Made by a program: the position numbers and the translations under genes. A stretch of DNA of 5,753 nt from positions 1 through 5,753 of the forward strand of contig VSPF01000168.1 of the NCBI GenBank assembly GCA_009775195.1, written 5' to 3'. Shown here piece by piece: positions 3,834 to 5,753 of the stretch. A model generated the notes under the pieces. The model searched no databases. It saw nothing but the letters and a program-made list of their open reading frames with translations, and was not told the origin of the DNA. How positions within the stretch are numbered: the first letter of the stretch is position 1; the number at the start of each line of letters is the position of its first letter. The stretch comes from Muribaculaceae bacterium. GTDB lineage: Bacteria > Bacteroidota > Bacteroidia > Bacteroidales > Muribaculaceae.

Positions 3834-5753
3834 TTATAGTTTTACGAACTGTATTGCGAAGCCGCCGCCGCGTGCCATGCGGAGCTTGATGATGTCTTTG
3901 GCGGTAACTTTGCGGCGTGTGATTTTGTAGTCGTGGGGATTGTCGATGGCGTCGGCCTTCTTGCCGTCGGCATATATGACGGCCTCGTATTTAACCCCGG
4001 GCTCGAGGAAGTCGAGGTCGAGGTCGACCGGGCGTGCCACATCGGCATTTACGCCGCCGGCATACCAGTTCTCGCTGTTCTTGTCCTTGCGTGCCACTAT
4101 TATAAATTCGCCCGGTTCGGCATCGATATATTTACTCTTGCTCCAGTCGAGGGGCACGTCTTTGATAAACTGGAAGGCATCCATGCGCTTGAAGTAGTTC
4201 TCCGGGGTATCGGCAGCCATCTGGAGGGGTGAGTACATGGTCAGGTAGAGGCCGAGCTGGTTGGCGATGGTGGCCTGCTTCTTCGTGGTGTTGCCGGGTG
4301 CGGTCTTGCTCAGGTCCATCTCGAAGATGCCGGGGGTGAAGTCCATCGGGCCGCCGAGGAGGCGCGTGAAGGGCAGTATTGTGCAGTGGCGTACCGACAT
4401 GGTCTGGTATTCCTGGCCGAGTGCGGCCTCGTTGGCCATCAGGTTGGGGTAGGTGCGTGCCCAGCCGGTGGGGCGCACGGCCTCGTGGGCATCGACCATG
4501 ATGTGGTGGTCGGCGGCGCGTTTTACGGCGTCGAGGTAGTGGCGCACGGCGCGTTGGTCGTAGTGGTAGCTGCCTTTGGGAAGTATGTTGCCTACATAGC
4601 CGCTCTTGACTGCATCGTAGCCATACTGGTTCATCAGCTCGTAGGCGGCGTCCATGTGACGCTCGTAGTTGCCGATTGCGCCCGAGGTTTCGTGGTGCAT
4701 CATAAGTTTGATGCCTTTGCTGTGGGCGTAGTCGTTGAGGGCCTTGATATCAAAGTCGGGGTAGGGGGTTGTGAAGTCGAACACGTAGTCTTTCTCTTTG
4801 CCAAACCAGTCTTCCCAGCCGATATTCCAGCCTTCGACAAGCAGTTGGTCCATGCCGTTGTCGGCGGCAAAGTCGATGTAGCGGCGTACTTCCTCGTTGT
4901 TGGCAAGGTGGCGGCCATTGGGTTTCGCTTTGCTGTAATCGAATGTGGCAAGGTCGAAGTTTTCGGCATCGGTGTACGCCCACGATGCTCCGCCGGTAAT
5001 CATCTTCCACCAGATGCCCATAAATTTTGTCGGGTGAATCCACGATGTATCCTCGATAGCGCAGGGGTCGTTGAGGTTATAGATGATGTTTGTGGCAAGT
5101 ATGTCGGTCGATTTGTCGCCGGCCATTACCACGCGCCAGGGTGTGCTGAAAGGAGTCTTGATTGTCGCCATGTGACCGTCGATACCCGGGGTCAGGGCCG
5201 AGGTAAAGGTCAGCGTGGGGGCGTCGAAGCTCAAGTGCATGGCCGGGAAATCAATCAGCGCGGCCTCGTGTATGTTGAGATATTTGCCCGAGGGTGTTTT
5301 GAGCATCAGTGCAGTCTGCACCGACGAGGGAAGGATGGTCGTCGAGGCATTGGACATGAAATCGTCGTTGGCATGTGCCGGTATTTCGCTGATTTTTGAT
5401 TTTATATATTCGCGTTCCTGGGTGTCGTAGTCGCCGGGCTGCCACCATGCGGTGTCGTCGCTGCCCATGGCAAACTGGCTCTTCTCGGCATCAATGACAA
5501 GGTATTCGCGGGTTTGTTTGGGGAAGACGTAGCGGAATGCCATGCCGTCGTCAAAAACACGGAACTCGATATTCATCTTTATGCCGTGGCGTGGCTGTGC
5601 GAGGTCGACTGTCAGGCTGTTGTAGTGGTTGCGGATGGTTGCGTTCTCGCCCCATACGGGAGTCCACGTTTCGTCCTCGCTGCCACGGGCAATGTTGACA
5701 ATGCTGAAATTACGGTCGAGCTTTGTTGAGTCAGCAAGAACGAAACCCATGTG
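3834..5753 (-). CDS. GH97 family glycoside hydrolase, SusB-like alpha-glucosidase (N-terminus outside window)
   Basis: The C-terminal 639 or so residues of a GH97 enzyme. The frame is still open at the right edge (codon 5753-5751 encodes His), and ATG 5750 is internal: MGFVL matches the LGLEL strand about 60 residues into SusB. Numbering from that Met: N-terminal beta-sandwich (to about 235) with TWTPVWGENATIRNHYN and WWQPGDYDTQE; a TIM barrel (about 240-530) with WAYTD, VEGWNIGWEDWFG and YVFDFTTPYPDFD; then a C-terminal beta domain. Glu354 (HHETS), Glu423 (DAHEA), Glu441 and Glu447 line up at a constant offset of 85 with SusB Glu439, Glu508, Glu526 and Glu532, the base, calcium-ligand and acid residues of the inverting branch. 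AVKSGYVG replaces the Asp nucleophile region of retaining GH97 alpha-galactosidases. Such enzymes are usually periplasmic and hydrolyse alpha-glucosidic links in starch oligosaccharides. Substrate is inferred. A signal peptide cannot be checked. No susC/D gene is visible downstream. Confidence 0.95.
   Translation of the reverse strand, partial: HMGFVLADSTKLDRNFSIVNIARGSEDETWTPVWGENATIRNHYNSLTVDLAQPRHGIKMNIEFRVFDDGMAFRYVFPKQTREYLVIDAEKSQFAMGSDDTAWWQPGDYDTQEREYIKSKISEIPAHANDDFMSNASTTILPSSVQTALMLKTPSGKYLNIHEAALIDFPAMHLSFDAPTLTFTSALTPGIDGHMATIKTPFSTPWRVVMAGDKSTDILATNIIYNLNDPCAIEDTSWIHPTKFMGIWWKMITGGASWAYTDAENFDLATFDYSKAKPNGRHLANNEEVRRYIDFAADNGMDQLLVEGWNIGWEDWFGKEKDYVFDFTTPYPDFDIKALNDYAHSKGIKLMMHHETSGAIGNYERHMDAAYELMNQYGYDAVKSGYVGNILPKGSYHYDQRAVRHYLDAVKRAADHHIMVDAHEAVRPTGWARTYPNLMANEAALGQEYQTMSVRHCTILPFTRLLGGPMDFTPGIFEMDLSKTAPGNTTKKQATIANQLGLYLTMYSPLQMAADTPENYFKRMDAFQFIKDVPLDWSKSKYIDAEPGEFIIVARKDKNSENWYAGGVNADVARPVDLDLDFLEPGVKYEAVIYADGKKADAIDNPHDYKITRRKVTAKDIIKLRMARGGGFAIQFVKL

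Noticed and set aside
4386..5399. A 337-codon open frame on the plus strand, opposite GH97
   Set aside because: It is antisense to a strongly conserved enzyme, and its translation is a low-complexity Val/Ala/Gly-rich string with no motif. Long antisense frames are expected opposite GC-rich genes with biased third positions.
5748..5750. ATG at 5750 as the true start of the GH97 gene
   Set aside because: The frame remains open to the window edge, and the residues after this Met match a strand well inside SusB. The beginning of the N-terminal domain and any signal peptide would be missing.

Overview
The window looks like Bacteroidales chromosome (Bacteroides, Prevotella or Muribaculaceae type). 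The evidence is a SusB-like GH97 glucosidase, TAnnTTTG-type promoter boxes, no clear Shine-Dalgarno sequences, and a DUF3791/DUF3990 gene set of a kind common in gut anaerobes. Genus is a guess from these traits. Every convincing gene lies on the minus strand, so transcription runs from high to low coordinates. No gap between genes exceeds 300 bases, and I saw no tRNA, rRNA, CRISPR array or insertion sequence.

In transcription order: (1) 5753-3834, a GH97 glycoside hydrolase whose N-terminus lies outside the window, closely matching SusB with all the main catalytic and calcium-binding glutamates kept. (2) 3833-3752, a short spacer dominated by a near-perfect 34-bp palindrome just after the GH97 stop. 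(3) 3751-2839, three small tightly packed genes: a DUF3791 protein, a DUF3990 protein with ADP-ribosyltransferase-like motifs, and a small acidic protein I do not recognise firmly. They are AT-rich compared with their flanks and look like an inserted toxin-antitoxin-like or defence-like cassette. (4) 2775-1447, UDP-glucose 6-dehydrogenase (ugd) behind its own promoter-like box. (5) 1294-323, a UDP-N-acetylglucosamine-type C4-epimerase of the WbpP/TviC family, also behind a promoter-like box. (6) 288-1, the first 96 codons of a TviB/WbpA-type nucleotide-sugar dehydrogenase that continues past the left edge.

The last three genes form a nucleotide-sugar group. Ugd should make UDP-glucuronate. 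The TviB-like and TviC-like pair should convert UDP-GlcNAc to UDP-GlcNAcA and UDP-GalNAcA. These are precursors for acidic sugars in capsule or other surface polysaccharide, so the left part is probably the edge of a polysaccharide locus. The most interesting part is the small cassette at 2839-3751, a plausible but unproven ADP-ribosyltransferase toxin system placed between a glycan-degradation gene and a glycan-synthesis locus.
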